From contig NW_026729286.1 in the NCBI RefSeq assembly GCF_030272615.1, forward strand, positions 10,001 through 32,500: a stretch of 22,500 nucleotides of DNA, in the 5' to 3' direction. The notes beneath the pieces were generated by a model, which saw only the letters and a program-made list of their open reading frames with translations, made no database searches and was not told the DNA's origin. Below are positions 9,494 through 17,142 of this stretch, one piece after another; the first letter of the stretch is position 1, and each line of letters opens with the position of its first letter. This DNA is from Cryptomeria japonica (lineage: Eukaryota; Streptophyta; Pinopsida; Cupressales; Cupressaceae). The position numbers were made by a program, and so were the translations under genes.

Positions 9494-9613
9494 GCACCCG
9501 CGTTTCCTTCATTTTAAATTTTTTTTTTTTACAATCTCTCAAGTGGGAAATTCTATAATCTCAACTTTTTTTGCCTTTTCAGGAAACTTTTGAATGGAGC
9601 GCATCATTGGTGC
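9494..9613. repeat. Diverged T-rich boundary module next to 5S (copy 2)
   Basis: Duplicate of 1571-1690, including the run of about 12 T. Confidence 0.7.
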
Positions 9614-10019
9614 GCTCCGAAGTGTGCTCCAAAGCTCTCTCCAGCTGCGTGCACCTGCCCCGGCCGCGCACCCGGCCCCGCCCAGCTTCGCTCACCTGTC
9701 CCGGGCGTCTGGTGCGGAACCTTAGAGTAAGAAACATCACCGTGCACCTTGGCCAACGTGCGCGACTCGACCGAGCGCGCACTGGCCGAGGTGCACACCG
9801 ATTTCACCTGGGTGCGCGCGCAGCACCTCGGGCGCACCGGGGTGCGCGCACAACGCCCGGGTTGCACCGTGGCCTGTGTGCTCGGGGCGCCTCGGGTGCG
9901 CGCTCGGTGTCGCCCCCCGCGCGCGCGGTAGTGCGGGCAGCGCACCCCGGCCCGGCCCGGCCCCGACGAGAACGCAAACGGGCAAAAGGTTTATTCAAAT
10001 AGCATTGCGACGCCCGGCG
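9614..10019. other. GC-rich linker downstream of 5S (copy 2)
   Basis: Duplicate of 1691-2095 with one extra C in the run near 9913. No gene recognised. Confidence 0.6.
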
Positions 10020-10032
10020 AAAAACTAAAAAA
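10020..10032 (-). terminator. RNA polymerase III terminator of 5S copy 2
   Basis: Minus-strand TTTTTTAGTTTTT directly after the gene, identical to copy 1. Confidence 0.85.
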
Positions 10033-10150
10033 GGGTGCAACACCGGGACTTCCCGGGAGGTCACCCATCCCAGTACTACTCCGGCCCAAGCGCGCTTAAC
10101 TGCGGAGTTCTGATGGGATCCGGTGCACTAACGCTGGTATGATCGCACCC
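10033..10150 (-). rRNA. 5S ribosomal RNA gene, copy 2
   Basis: Identical to the 5S gene at 2109-2226 in every base I compared, including A box, C box and pairing ends. It is transcribed by Pol III against the direction of the 35S promoters, which begin about 2.7 kb to the right. Two 5S genes in one spacer, 7.92 kb apart, follow from the large duplication rather than from independent insertions, since the flanks match as well. Confidence 0.97.
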
Positions 10151-10179
10151 GTTATGAGCTTGTCGCAGTGTGTACTTAG
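10151..10179 (-). promoter_or_regulatory. Upstream elements of 5S copy 2
   Basis: Same C at -1 and TAAGTA at -28 as copy 1. Both 5S genes are therefore expected to be equally transcribable. Confidence 0.5.
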
Positions 10180-10554
10180 CAAACCGCGACCCACGTGCGA
10201 ATCCACCCCGGCCACCCACCCCCGTCGAGGTGCACACCCTCCCTCGCGAAGTGCGCCCCGTTCGCCAAGTGTGAGCCCTGCCCGGGTGCGCGCACCTTGC
10301 TAGGGCGTCGGGTGTGCACCCGGCCCGGCCTACGTGCGTGCACCTGGAGGGGGCGTCGTGTGCGTGCAGTGTCCCGTCTGCAACGCGGTGCCCACACACC
10401 ACCTCGGGCGCAACGACCTGCGCTCACATGTGGGCCGAGTGCACCTTGGTGCATGTTCGGGGCGCCTCGGGTGCACGCTCGATCTTGCCCCGGTGCACCA
10501 AGGCGCTCGGTTTGCCCCGGGTGCGCACTTGGTGCAAGGTGGGCACCCAAAATA
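10180..10554. other. GC-rich linker upstream of 5S (copy 2)
   Basis: Duplicate of 2256-2630. No tandem period or gene seen. Confidence 0.55.
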
Positions 10555-10884
10555 GGGATCAAGCACCAAAACACAAGTTTCGGGATGCAAAATGGGACCC
10601 AAGGACCACAAATGCGTTCCAAGACCCATGATGGGTCCACGAGAACAAAAATGTGTTCCGAGACTTAATAAACAAATATTGGGTTTTAGGAGAAGAAACA
10701 TGCTCTGATGCCCAAAACGAGAATCGACCCCGAAAAGGCCACAGGCCAAAAGTGGGATGCGAGACAAAAAAAAATGGGACCCGAGGACCAAAATTGGGTT
10801 CCCAGGTCGAAGACAGGGCAACCGGACAAGAAACGACCTCTAAGGCTCGAAATGAGTCCCGACGACTAAAACTTGACAAGAAGC
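10555..10884. repeat. A-rich degenerate minisatellite (copy 2)
   Basis: Duplicate of 2631-2960, with GACGAC for GGCGAC just before its right end. Confidence 0.55.
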
Positions 10885-12560
10885 ACCCATCAGGCACCCA
10901 ACTCGACACCCATGGGATGCCGACCCACCCGGGCTTCCACCTAGCACACCTTGGCACCCACCCACCCTCGCACCCAACCTCGCACCCAACTTAGCACCTT
11001 TGAACCCACATTGGCACTCACCCTGACCCTGGCACCTTGGAACCCACATTGGCACTCACCTTGACCCTGGCACCCACCTTTGCACTCACCTTGGGACCCA
11101 CCCTGGCTCCCACCTCGGCACCCACCCAGACACCCACCTTGGTTCCTTGGCACCCACCTTGGATCCTTGGCACCCACCCCGACACCCACCTTGGCACGCA
11201 ACTTGGCTACTTGCCACCCACCTTGGCTCCTTGACGCCCACCCCGACAACCACCCCGTGACCTACCCTGGCTAGGGTTGGTGCACACCCACCCTGGTGCC
11301 CACCTTGGCACCCACCCTATGACCCACCTTGGCACGCACCTTAGTACCCACCCCGTTACCCACCCTAGGACCCACCCCGTGACCCACCTTGGCCAGGGTG
11401 GGTGCACCCACCCTGGTGCCCACCTTGGCACCCACCCATCCTAGCACCCAGCCTGTGACCGGGCTTGGAACCCAACCTTGCACCCGCACCCGTCTTGGCC
11501 AGTGTGGGTGCGCACCCATCCTGGCACCCACGTTGTGACACACCCTTTAACCCACGCACCCTAGCACCCACGTTGGCACCCACCTTGGAACCCAACCTAG
11601 CAACTTGGCACCCACCCCGTGACCCACCTTGGCATCCACCATAGCAGTCGCCGACTTGGCACCCACCTCGGCACCCACCTTGACACTTGTGGACCCACCT
11701 TGCCACTCACCCTAGCATCGACCCATCCTAGCACCCACCCTGGCACCTTTGCACCCTAGCACTCACCCATCCTAGCACCTAACCTGTGACCCACCTTGAC
11801 ACTCACCCTCGCACCCACCTTGGAACCCAACCTAGCACCCACCCACCCTGACACCAACCCTAGCACCTACCCACCCTTGCACCCACCCTGTGACCCATCT
11901 TGGCACCCACCCATCCTACCACTCAACCTATCACCCACCTTCTCACCCACCTTGGCATCCACCTTAGCACCCACCCACACTGGCACCTTGGCACCCACCT
12001 CGGGCAAGGTGGGTGCACACCCACCCTGGCACCCAATTTAGAACCCACCGAGCATGTTACCCACCTTGGCACCCACATTGCAGCCCACCCTAGTACCCAC
12101 CCTATGACCCACATTGGCATCCACACCCTAGCACCCAGGCACCTCGACACCCGCCTTGACACCCACCCTAGCACTGAACCTGTGACCCACCTTGGAACTC
12201 ACCCTAGAACCCACCCACCCTGTGAACCACCTTGGCATCCACCTTAGCACCCACCCACCTTGGCACCCACTCTAGCACTCACCCATCCTAACACCCAACT
12301 TGTTACCCACCTTGGCACCCGCCCTCGCGTCCACCTTGAAACCCACCCTAGCACCCACCCACGCAGGAGCCCACCTTGGCACCCAACCTAACACCCACGC
12401 ATCCTGGCACCCAACTTGTGACCCACCTTGGAACCCACCCTAGTACCCACCTTTGAACCCACTATATCACCAACCCACCTTGGCACCCACCCTATGACCC
12501 TCTTTGGAATCCACCCTAGCACGCACCCACCCTGGCACCCACCATGGAGCGCACCCTAGC
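10885..12560. repeat. CACCC / CACCTTGGCAC short-period array (long version)
   Basis: About 1.7 kb of degenerate phrases such as CACCCACCTTGGCACC, CACCCTAGCACC and CCTGTGACCCACC, with unit lengths varying around 15-45 bases. The plus strand is C-rich throughout, so the minus strand has dense GGGTGGG and GGTGGGTGCC runs. No single period holds. It joins the 5S segment to the promoter region. Lack of stops yields spurious HP/T-rich open frames on plus and GWV-rich frames on minus. Confidence 0.88.
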
Positions 12561-12785
12561 ACCCACCCACCTCGGCACGCACCTCAACACCCACCTTGGT
12601 GTGCGCACTGCGCCAACCTCTCAAAGACCCTATGTGGTGCGCTCCAAAGTGTACACCTTTGGTGCGCTCCAAGGTGCGCACCTTTGGTGCACACCGAGGT
12701 GCACACCAAAGTGTGCACCGAGGTGAGCACCAAAGTGCACTCCAGGGTGCACACCAAGGCGTGCACCTTTGGTGCGGTCAATGCA
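12561..12785. repeat. GTGCACACC / CTTTGGTGCGC transition block
   Basis: Short palindromic phrases (ACCTTTGGTGCGCTCC, GGTGCACACCAAAG, CGAGGTGCACACC) repeat every 14-28 bases. It resembles both the GTGCGCAC modules and the 38/52-bp array further right. The phrase GTGCGCACTGCGCCAACC at 12601 already belongs to the promoter-module family. Confidence 0.65.
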
Positions 12786-12838
12786 AACGAATTCGGAAGT
12801 TGGGGTCGATGTCCTAATCGCTGCTGCAGACTACACGT

Positions 12839-12876
12839 ATGAGAATCGGACAAATAGCTTTATATAGGGGAGGTGT
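12839..12876 (+). promoter_or_regulatory. Pol I promoter-like element 1
   Basis: TATATAGGGG at 12861-12870, the plant 35S start-site motif, with initiation expected around the last A of TATATA. An extra T (AGCTTTATATAGG) changes the spacing to the upstream GACAAATAG box, so activity may be reduced. Confidence 0.7.
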
Positions 12877-12995
12877 TGCGTTTGATGGGTCGACTCCCCT
12901 GGTTGTGTGCACTGCACCAACTTCAAAGACCCTGTCTTGTTTAAGAAGTCAAAAGTTGGGGTGGATGTCCTAATCATTGCTGCAGTCTACGCATG

Positions 12996-13033
12996 TATGA
13001 GAATCAGACAAATAGCTTATATAGGGGAGGTGT
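12996..13033 (+). promoter_or_regulatory. Pol I promoter-like element 2
   Basis: TATATAGGGG at 13018-13027, preceded by ATGAGAATCAGACAAATAGC. Confidence 0.75.
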
Positions 13034-13215
13034 TGCATTCGGTGGGTTGACTCCCCTGGTTGTGCGCACTGCGCCAACCTCAAAGACCCCGCATAGCAGA
13101 AGAAGTCGGAAGTCGGATTTTGGTGAGCACCAAGGCGTGCACCTTTGGTGCGGTCAACGCAGACGAATTCAGAAGTTGGGGTGGATGTCCTAATCGTTGT
13201 TGCAGGCTACACATG

Positions 13216-13253
13216 TATGAGAATCAGACAAATAGCTTATATAGGGGAGGTGT
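13216..13253 (+). promoter_or_regulatory. Pol I promoter-like element 3
   Basis: TATATAGGGG at 13238-13247. It follows the 63-bp insert that lengthens this module. Confidence 0.75.
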
Positions 13254-13372
13254 TGGGTTTGATGGGTCAACTCCCTTGGTTGTGCGCATTACGCCAACCT
13301 CAAAGACCTTGTTTTCGTTAAGAAGTCAAAAGTTGGGGTCAATGTCCTAATGGCTCCTGCAGGCTACACATG

Positions 13373-13410
13373 TATGAGAATCGGACAAATAGCTTATATA
13401 GGGGAGGTGT
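13373..13410 (+). promoter_or_regulatory. Pol I promoter-like element 4
   Basis: TATATAGGGG at 13395-13404. AGGGGAG at 13400-13406 is complementary to CTCCCCT at 13428-13434. Confidence 0.75.
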
Positions 13411-13529
13411 TGGGTTTGATGGGTCGACTCCCCTGGTTGTGCGCATTACGTCAACCTCAAAGACCTTGTTTTCGTTAAGAAGTCAAAAGTTGGGGTCGAT
13501 GTCCTAATTGCTCCTGTAGACTACACATG

Positions 13530-13567
13530 TATGAGAATCAGACAAATAGCTTATATAGGGGAGGTGT
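13530..13567 (+). promoter_or_regulatory. Pol I promoter-like element 5
   Basis: TATATAGGGG at 13552-13561, with the same downstream CTCCCCT. Confidence 0.75.
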
Positions 13568-13686
13568 TGGGTTTGATGGGTTGACTCCCCTAGTTGTTCG
13601 CATTACACCAACCTCAAAGACCTTGTTTTCGTTTAGAAGCCGAAAGTTGGGGTCGATGTCCTAATTGCTCCTGCAGGCTACGCATG

Positions 13687-13724
13687 TATGAGAATCAGAC
13701 AAATAGCTTATATAGGGGAGGTGT
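13687..13724 (+). promoter_or_regulatory. Pol I promoter-like element 6
   Basis: TATATAGGGG at 13709-13718, the last of the 157-bp series. Its downstream GGTTG / GCGCCAACC inverted repeat (13749-13770) is the most complete in this series. Confidence 0.75.
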
Positions 13725-13850
13725 TGGGTTTGATGGGTCGACTCCCCTGGTTGTGCGCATTGCGCCAACCTCAAAGACCCTGCATTGCGGATGAAGTCGA
13801 AAGTCAGAGTTTGGTGTGCTACAAGGTGTGGTCGAAGGTGCTCACCTAGG

Positions 13851-14590
13851 TGTGCACCTTTGGAGCACAGGAAAAGTGCCCTCCAAAAGTGCGCACCTTT
13901 GGAGTGCACAAAAGTGCCCTCCAAAAGTGCGCACCTTTGGAGCGCAGAAAAGTGCCCTCCAAAAAGTGCCCTCCAAAAGTGCGCACCTTTGGAGCGCAGA
14001 AAAGTGCCCTCCAAAAAGTGCCCTCCAAAAGTGCGCACCTTTGGAGCGCAGAAAAGTGCCCTCCAAAAAGTGCCCTCCAAAAGTGCGCACCTTTGGAGCG
14101 CAGAAAAGTGCCCTCCAAAAAGTGCCCTCCAAAAGTGCGCACCTTTGGAGCGCAGAAAAGTGCCCTCCAAAAAGTGCCCTCCAAAAGTGCGCACCTTTGG
14201 AGCGCAGAAAAGTGCCCTCCAAAAAGTGCCCTCCAAAAGTGCGCACCTTTGGAGCGCAGAAAAGTGCCCTCCAAAAAGTGCCCTCCAAAAGTGCGCACCT
14301 TTGGAGCGCAGAAAAGTGCCCTCCAAAAAGTGCCCTCCAAAAGTGCGCACCTTTGGAGCGCAGAAAAGTGCCCTCCAAAAAGTGCCCTCCAAAAGTGCGC
14401 ACCTTTGGAGCGCAGAAAAGTGCCCTCCAAAAAGTGCCCTCCAAAAGTGCGCACCTTTGGAGCGCAGAAAAGTGCCCTCCAAAAAGTGCCCTCCAAAAGT
14501 GCGCACCTTTGGAGCGCAGAAAAGTGCCCTCCAAAAGTGCGCACCTTTGGAGCGCACAAAAGTGCCCTCCAAAAGTGCGCACTTTTGGTG
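13851..14590. repeat. 38/52-bp palindromic tandem array
   Basis: GTGCGCACCTTTGGAGCGCA starts at 13889, 13927, 13979 and then every 52 bases to 14499, then at 14537; it begins as GTGTGCACC at 13851 and ends as GTGCGCACTTTTGG at 14575. End steps are 38 bp. The eleven central 52-bp units add a second 14-base AGTGCCCTCCAAAA. Each unit holds a 24-base near-palindrome: CTCCAAA, A, GTGCGCAC, C, TTTGGAG. Central units look identical. It sits between the two promoter series. Open frames here exist in several registers and on both strands, so coding is unlikely. Confidence 0.95.
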
Positions 14591-14673
14591 CGCACCAAGG
14601 CGCTGGTTCGGTCGTTGCAGGCGAGTTCGGAAGTTGGGGTCGATGTCCTGAGCGGAGGTGCAAACTACACAGG

Positions 14674-14711
14674 TGTCGGAATCGGACAAATAGCTTATAT
14701 AGGGGAGGTGT
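14674..14711 (+). promoter_or_regulatory. Pol I promoter-like element 7
   Basis: TATATAGGGG at 14696-14705, first after the 52-bp array. The upstream base string reads GTGTCGGAATCGG, where its neighbours have GTGTGGGAATCGG. Confidence 0.75.
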
Positions 14712-14984
14712 ATGCTTCGATGGGTCGACTCCCCAGGTTGAGCGCACCGCGCCAACCTCAAAGACCCTACGGTATGGATGAAGTCGGAAGTTGGGTCCGA
14801 TGACCGATTCGATTAGTAGGTATGCTCATGAGGTCGGAATTTGGGTCCGATGACCTGCCATGTGCAGGAAGGCGAATGTTGACACTGTGCGTTGCAAGGT
14901 GCACACCAAGGCGCTGGTGCGGTCTTTTTAGTCGAGTTCGGAAGTTGGGGTCGATGTCCTGATCGGAGGTGCAAGCTACACAGG

Positions 14985-15022
14985 TGTGGGAATCGGACAA
15001 ATAGCTTATATAGGGGAGGTGT
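14985..15022 (+). promoter_or_regulatory. Pol I promoter-like element 8
   Basis: TATATAGGGG at 15007-15016, followed by GAGGTGTATGCTTCGTTGGG. Confidence 0.75.
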
Positions 15023-15295
15023 ATGCTTCGTTGGGTCGACTCCCCGGGTTGAGCGCACCGCGCCAACCTCAAAGACCCTACGGTATGGATGAAGTCGGAA
15101 GTTGGGTCCGATGACCGATTCGATATGTAGGCATACTCGCGAGGTCGGAATTTGGGTCCGATGACCTGCCACGTGCAGGAAGGCGAATGTTGGCACTGTG
15201 CGTTGCAAGGTGCGCACCAAGGCGCTGGTTCGGTCGTTGGAGGCGAGTTCGGAAGTTGGGGTCGATGTCTTGATCGGAGGTGCAAACTACACAGG

Positions 15296-15333
15296 TGTGG
15301 GAATCGGACAAATAGCTTATATAGGGGAGGTGT
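15296..15333 (+). promoter_or_regulatory. Pol I promoter-like element 9
   Basis: TATATAGGGG at 15318-15327. The surroundings are nearly identical to element 8. Confidence 0.75.
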
Positions 15334-15606
15334 ATGCTTCGTTGGGTCGACTCCCCGGGTTGAGCGCACCGCGCCAACCTCAAAGACCCTACGGTATGGA
15401 TGAAGTCGGAAGTTGGGTCCGATGACCGATTCGATATGTAGGCATACTCGCGAGGTCGGAATTTGGGTCCGATGACCTGCCATGTGCAGGAAGGCGAATG
15501 TTGGGACTGTGCGTCGCAAGGTGCGCACCAAGGCGCTGGTGCCGTCGTTGCAGTCGAGTTCGGAAGTTGGGGTCGATGTCCTGGTCAGAGGTGCAAACTA
15601 CACAGG

Positions 15607-15644
15607 TGTGGGAATCGGACAAATAGCTTATATAGGGGAGGTGT
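15607..15644 (+). promoter_or_regulatory. Pol I promoter-like element 10
   Basis: TATATAGGGG at 15629-15638. The downstream arm reads CTCCCTGG rather than CTCCCCGG, which would leave a G-U pair in the RNA hairpin. Confidence 0.75.
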
Positions 15645-15800
15645 ATGCTTCGATGGGTCGACTCCCTGGGTTGAGCGCACCGCGCCAACCTCAAAGACCC
15701 TACAGTATGGATGAAGTCGGAAGTTGGGTCCGATGACCGATTCGATACGTAGGCATATTGGCGAGGTCTGAATTTGTGTCCGATGACCTGCCATGCGCAG

Positions 15801-16060
15801 GAAGGCGGAATTTGGGTCCGATGACCGAGTTGATGGCGTGCCATGCGCAGAAAGGCGGAATTTGGGTCCGATGACCGAGTTGATGTTGATGGCCCGCCAT
15901 GCACAGGAAGGCGGAATTTGGGTCCGATGACCGATTTGAAGGCGTGCCATACGCAAAAAGGCGGAGTTTGGGTCCGATGACCGAGTTGATATTGATGGCC
16001 CGCCATGCGCAGGAAGGCGGAATTTGGGTCCGATGACCTGACATACGCATGGAGTCCGAC
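15801..16060. repeat. 50/56-bp tandem array (TTTGGGTCCGATGACC)
   Basis: TTTGGGTCCGATGACC starts at 15811, 15861, 15917, 15967 and 16023, so steps alternate 50, 56, 50, 56. The longer units hold an extra TTGATG or similar. It is a local amplification of the tail of the 311-bp unit, which contains the same phrase once or twice. Confidence 0.88.
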
Positions 16061-16151
16061 TCGGGGGCCGATGTTCGATTCGATGACTTGCATTGTGGGT
16101 AAAGTCGGAAGTTGTGGTCTTTGACCCGATTCGATGACCAGACTTCGGCTG

Positions 16152-16189
16152 CTTGAGAATCGGACAAATAACTTATATAGGGGAGGTAG
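16152..16189 (+). promoter_or_regulatory. Pol I promoter-like element 11 (late type)
   Basis: TATATAGGGG at 16174-16183. First of three late-type promoters, which have CAAATAACTTATATAGG instead of CAAATAGCTTATATAGG and a different downstream leader. It could be the gene promoter or a spacer promoter. Confidence 0.78.
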
Positions 16190-16209
16190 TGTTCTCGAGC
16201 ATCCTCCCC
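16180..16209 (+). other. Start-proximal inverted repeat of element 11
   Basis: GGGGAGG at 16180-16186 pairs with CCTCCCC at 16203-16209: seven pairs around a 16-base loop at the predicted 5' end of the transcript. Confidence 0.5.
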
Positions 16210-16211
16210 CC

Positions 16212-16305
16212 GTGCCCGTTTATGTCGATTGATGCTGGTGCTCGACTGGTTGGAGCGCTCGGATGCAAAAATCTTGCACCAGGATTTATCGATTGTGATG
16301 GACAC
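16212..16305 (+). other. Leader inverted repeat of element 11
   Basis: Arms 16212-16241 and 16276-16305, 30 bases each. Counting by hand, 20 Watson-Crick plus 4 G-U pairs could form in RNA. Mismatches cluster at the same places as in the element 12 copy. Confidence 0.55.
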
Positions 16306-16312
16306 GGCAAGT

Positions 16313-16482
16313 CTCCTGATTGCTATGCAGGAGCTCATCGTGAATCTCTATGCGGCCTTGGTATGGACTCGACCTGCGGAATGGTTCGGCAATGGTAGTC
16401 GCTCCAACACGTCCTTGCAATGGCCACAGAGGTGATTCGACTAGAGCTCCAGTCTAGCTTTTGGGTTGCTTGGCGGACTGGT
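16313..16482 (+). repeat. Diverged 188-bp-family monomer 1
   Basis: Shares the monomer landmarks in order: GATTGCTATGC, GGTTCGGCAATGGTAGTCG, a CCAACACGTCC stretch, a GGC-rich part, and GTCTAGCTTTTGGGTTGCTT. In the array these read GATTGCTATGC, GGTTGTCACTGGTAGTCG, CCAAGCGCGTCC and GTCTAGCCGTTGGGTCCTT. It is therefore a distant relative placed downstream of promoter element 11. Confidence 0.75.
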
Positions 16483-16592
16483 ATAGCCGCGATCGAGTTC
16501 CGGCCATGAACGTTTTAGATAGCTCTTGGGCTTTCTGGGACGGAAGTCGGAAGTTTGGGCTGTTGTCCGATTTGATGACCATTCTTCGGATG

Positions 16593-16630
16593 TGTGAGAA
16601 TCGGACAAATAACTTATATAGGGGACTGTG
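16593..16630 (+). promoter_or_regulatory. Pol I promoter-like element 12 (late type)
   Basis: TATATAGGGG at 16615-16624, but followed by ACTGTG where all others have AGGT. The change is partly mirrored on the other arm of the start-proximal hairpin. Confidence 0.75.
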
Positions 16631-16649
16631 TTGTCTCACGCAGCCCCCT
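16620..16649 (+). other. Start-proximal inverted repeat of element 12
   Basis: AGGGG at 16620-16624 pairs with CCCCT at 16645-16649. CTGTGT at 16626-16631 pairs with ACGCAG at 16638-16643, with one U-G. One A·C mismatch lies between them. Loop of six bases. This is a longer stem than in the other modules. Confidence 0.55.
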
Positions 16650-16651
16650 CC

Positions 16652-16746
16652 GTGCCCCTCTATCTCGACCGATGTTGGTGCTTGAAAGGGTTGGGATCGC
16701 TCGGATTTATAAACGTGCACCACCATTTGTCGAGTGTGAGGGACGC
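16652..16746 (+). other. Leader inverted repeat of element 12
   Basis: Arms 16652-16681 and 16717-16746. By hand, 22 Watson-Crick plus 2 G-U pairs of 30. Several pairs differ from the element 11 copy on both arms and still pair, for example a T-A that is C-G here. Confidence 0.55.
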
Positions 16747-16754
16747 GGCAGGTC

Positions 16755-16925
16755 TCCTAAATGCTATGCGGGCGCTCTCTGAGAATCTCTATCCGGCCTC
16801 GACACAGACTAGTCTTGCTGAATGGTTTGGCACTGGTAGTCGATCCAACACGTCGTTGTTGTGGCCGCCTAGGCGATTCGATTCGAGCCCCCGTCTAGCT
16901 TTTGGGTTGCTTGGCGGATTTTGCC
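16755..16925 (+). repeat. Diverged 188-bp-family monomer 2
   Basis: AATGCTATGCGGGCGCTC, GGTTTGGCACTGGTAGTCG, CCAACACGTCGTTG, GGCCGCCTAGGCG and CGTCTAGCTTTTGGGTTGC follow the monomer order. The clearest of the diverged relatives. Confidence 0.78.
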
Positions 16926-16968
16926 CTATCCGCAAGTGAGCTCGGTCCCTAAACGTTCGAGAAACCCG

Positions 16969-17030
16969 ATTGCTATGCGCCGACTCTCTTTCTTGCGAGC
17001 CTCCATCTAGCTTTTGGGTCTCTACGGAAC
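16969..17030 (+). repeat. Truncated 188-bp-family monomer
   Basis: CCCGATTGCTATGCG is followed after only about 30 bases by CATCTAGCTTTTGGGTCTCT, so the middle of the monomer (the GGTAGTCG part) is missing. Confidence 0.65.
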
Positions 17031-17082
17031 GGAAGTCGGAATCTGGGACCGTTGTTTGATTCGACGAGGCAGACTACGGTTG

Positions 17083-17120
17083 TGCGAGAATCGGACAAAT
17101 AACTTATATAGGGGAGGTGT
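17083..17120 (+). promoter_or_regulatory. Pol I promoter-like element 13, likeliest 35S gene promoter
   Basis: TATATAGGGG at 17105-17114, preceded by GAGAATCGGACAAATAAC. It is the last such motif before the ETS array, and no TATATAG occurs to its right in the window. In plants the gene promoter is the copy nearest 18S and spacer promoters lie upstream, hence this choice; mapping of 5' ends is needed to decide between elements 11-13. Confidence 0.75.
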
Positions 17121-17139
17121 TGACTGGAGCATTCTCCCC
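17111..17139 (+). other. Start-proximal inverted repeat of element 13
   Basis: GGGGAG at 17111-17116 pairs with CTCCCC at 17134-17139, extended by one G-U pair, with a loop of about 15 bases. Confidence 0.5.
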
Positions 17140-17142
17140 CGT

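Larger units (their letters stand above)
7924..11405. repeat. Large tandem duplication, copy 2 (5S-containing segment)
   Basis: Second copy of the segment at 1-3481. Identity stops at 11405/11406: copy 1 leaves the CACCC array and re-enters GTGCGCAC modules, whereas copy 2 continues into about 1.15 kb more of the CACCC array. Copy 2 therefore keeps the ancestral order towards the promoters, and copy 1 ends in a recombinant junction. Confidence 0.93.
12786..13800 (+). repeat. Promoter-module array, mostly 157-bp spacing (6 promoter copies)
   Basis: Six modules with start motifs at 12861, 13018, 13238, 13395, 13552 and 13709, so steps are 157, 220, 157, 157 and 157. Order in each: AAGTTGGGGTCGATGTCCTAA, CTACACATGTATGAGAATC, GACAAATAGCTTATATAGGGG, GGGTCGACTCCCCTGGTTG, then GCGCCAACCTCAAAGACC. 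The 220-bp step holds a 63-bp insert with GTGCACCTTTGGTGCGGTC, which also precedes the first module. Confidence 0.9.
14591..15800 (+). repeat. Promoter-module array with 311-bp spacing (4 promoter copies)
   Basis: Start motifs at 14696, 15007, 15318 and 15629, exactly 311 apart. Each unit contains CAAGGCGCTGGT, CGAGTTCGGAAGTTGGGG, GCAAACTACACAGGTGT, the promoter, TTGAGCGCACCGCGCCAACC, CCCTACGGTATGGATGAAG, GGTCCGATGACCGATTCGAT, and a CCTGC/GCAGG inverted repeat around CATGT (CACGT in one unit). Compared with the 157-bp modules it has gained about 150 bp on the distal side. Confidence 0.93.

Noticed and set aside
1-9593. Many long open reading frames, plus and minus, with CAPRCAPRCG-like proteins
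   Set aside because: They follow the repeat unit in several frames at once, on both strands, without domains or conserved start context. Low stop frequency in GC-rich repeats explains them.
10885-12560. Telomeric or microsatellite tract
   Set aside because: Units are degenerate and vary in length; no TTTAGGG-type period.
13851-14590. CRISPR array
   Set aside because: There are no variable spacers: the whole unit repeats, and the context is eukaryotic rDNA.
13661-14803. Overlapping frames of 250-366 residues over the 52-bp array
   Set aside because: 52 is not a multiple of three, yet the frames stay open in several registers because the unit has no stop codon. The protein repeats mirror the DNA repeat only.
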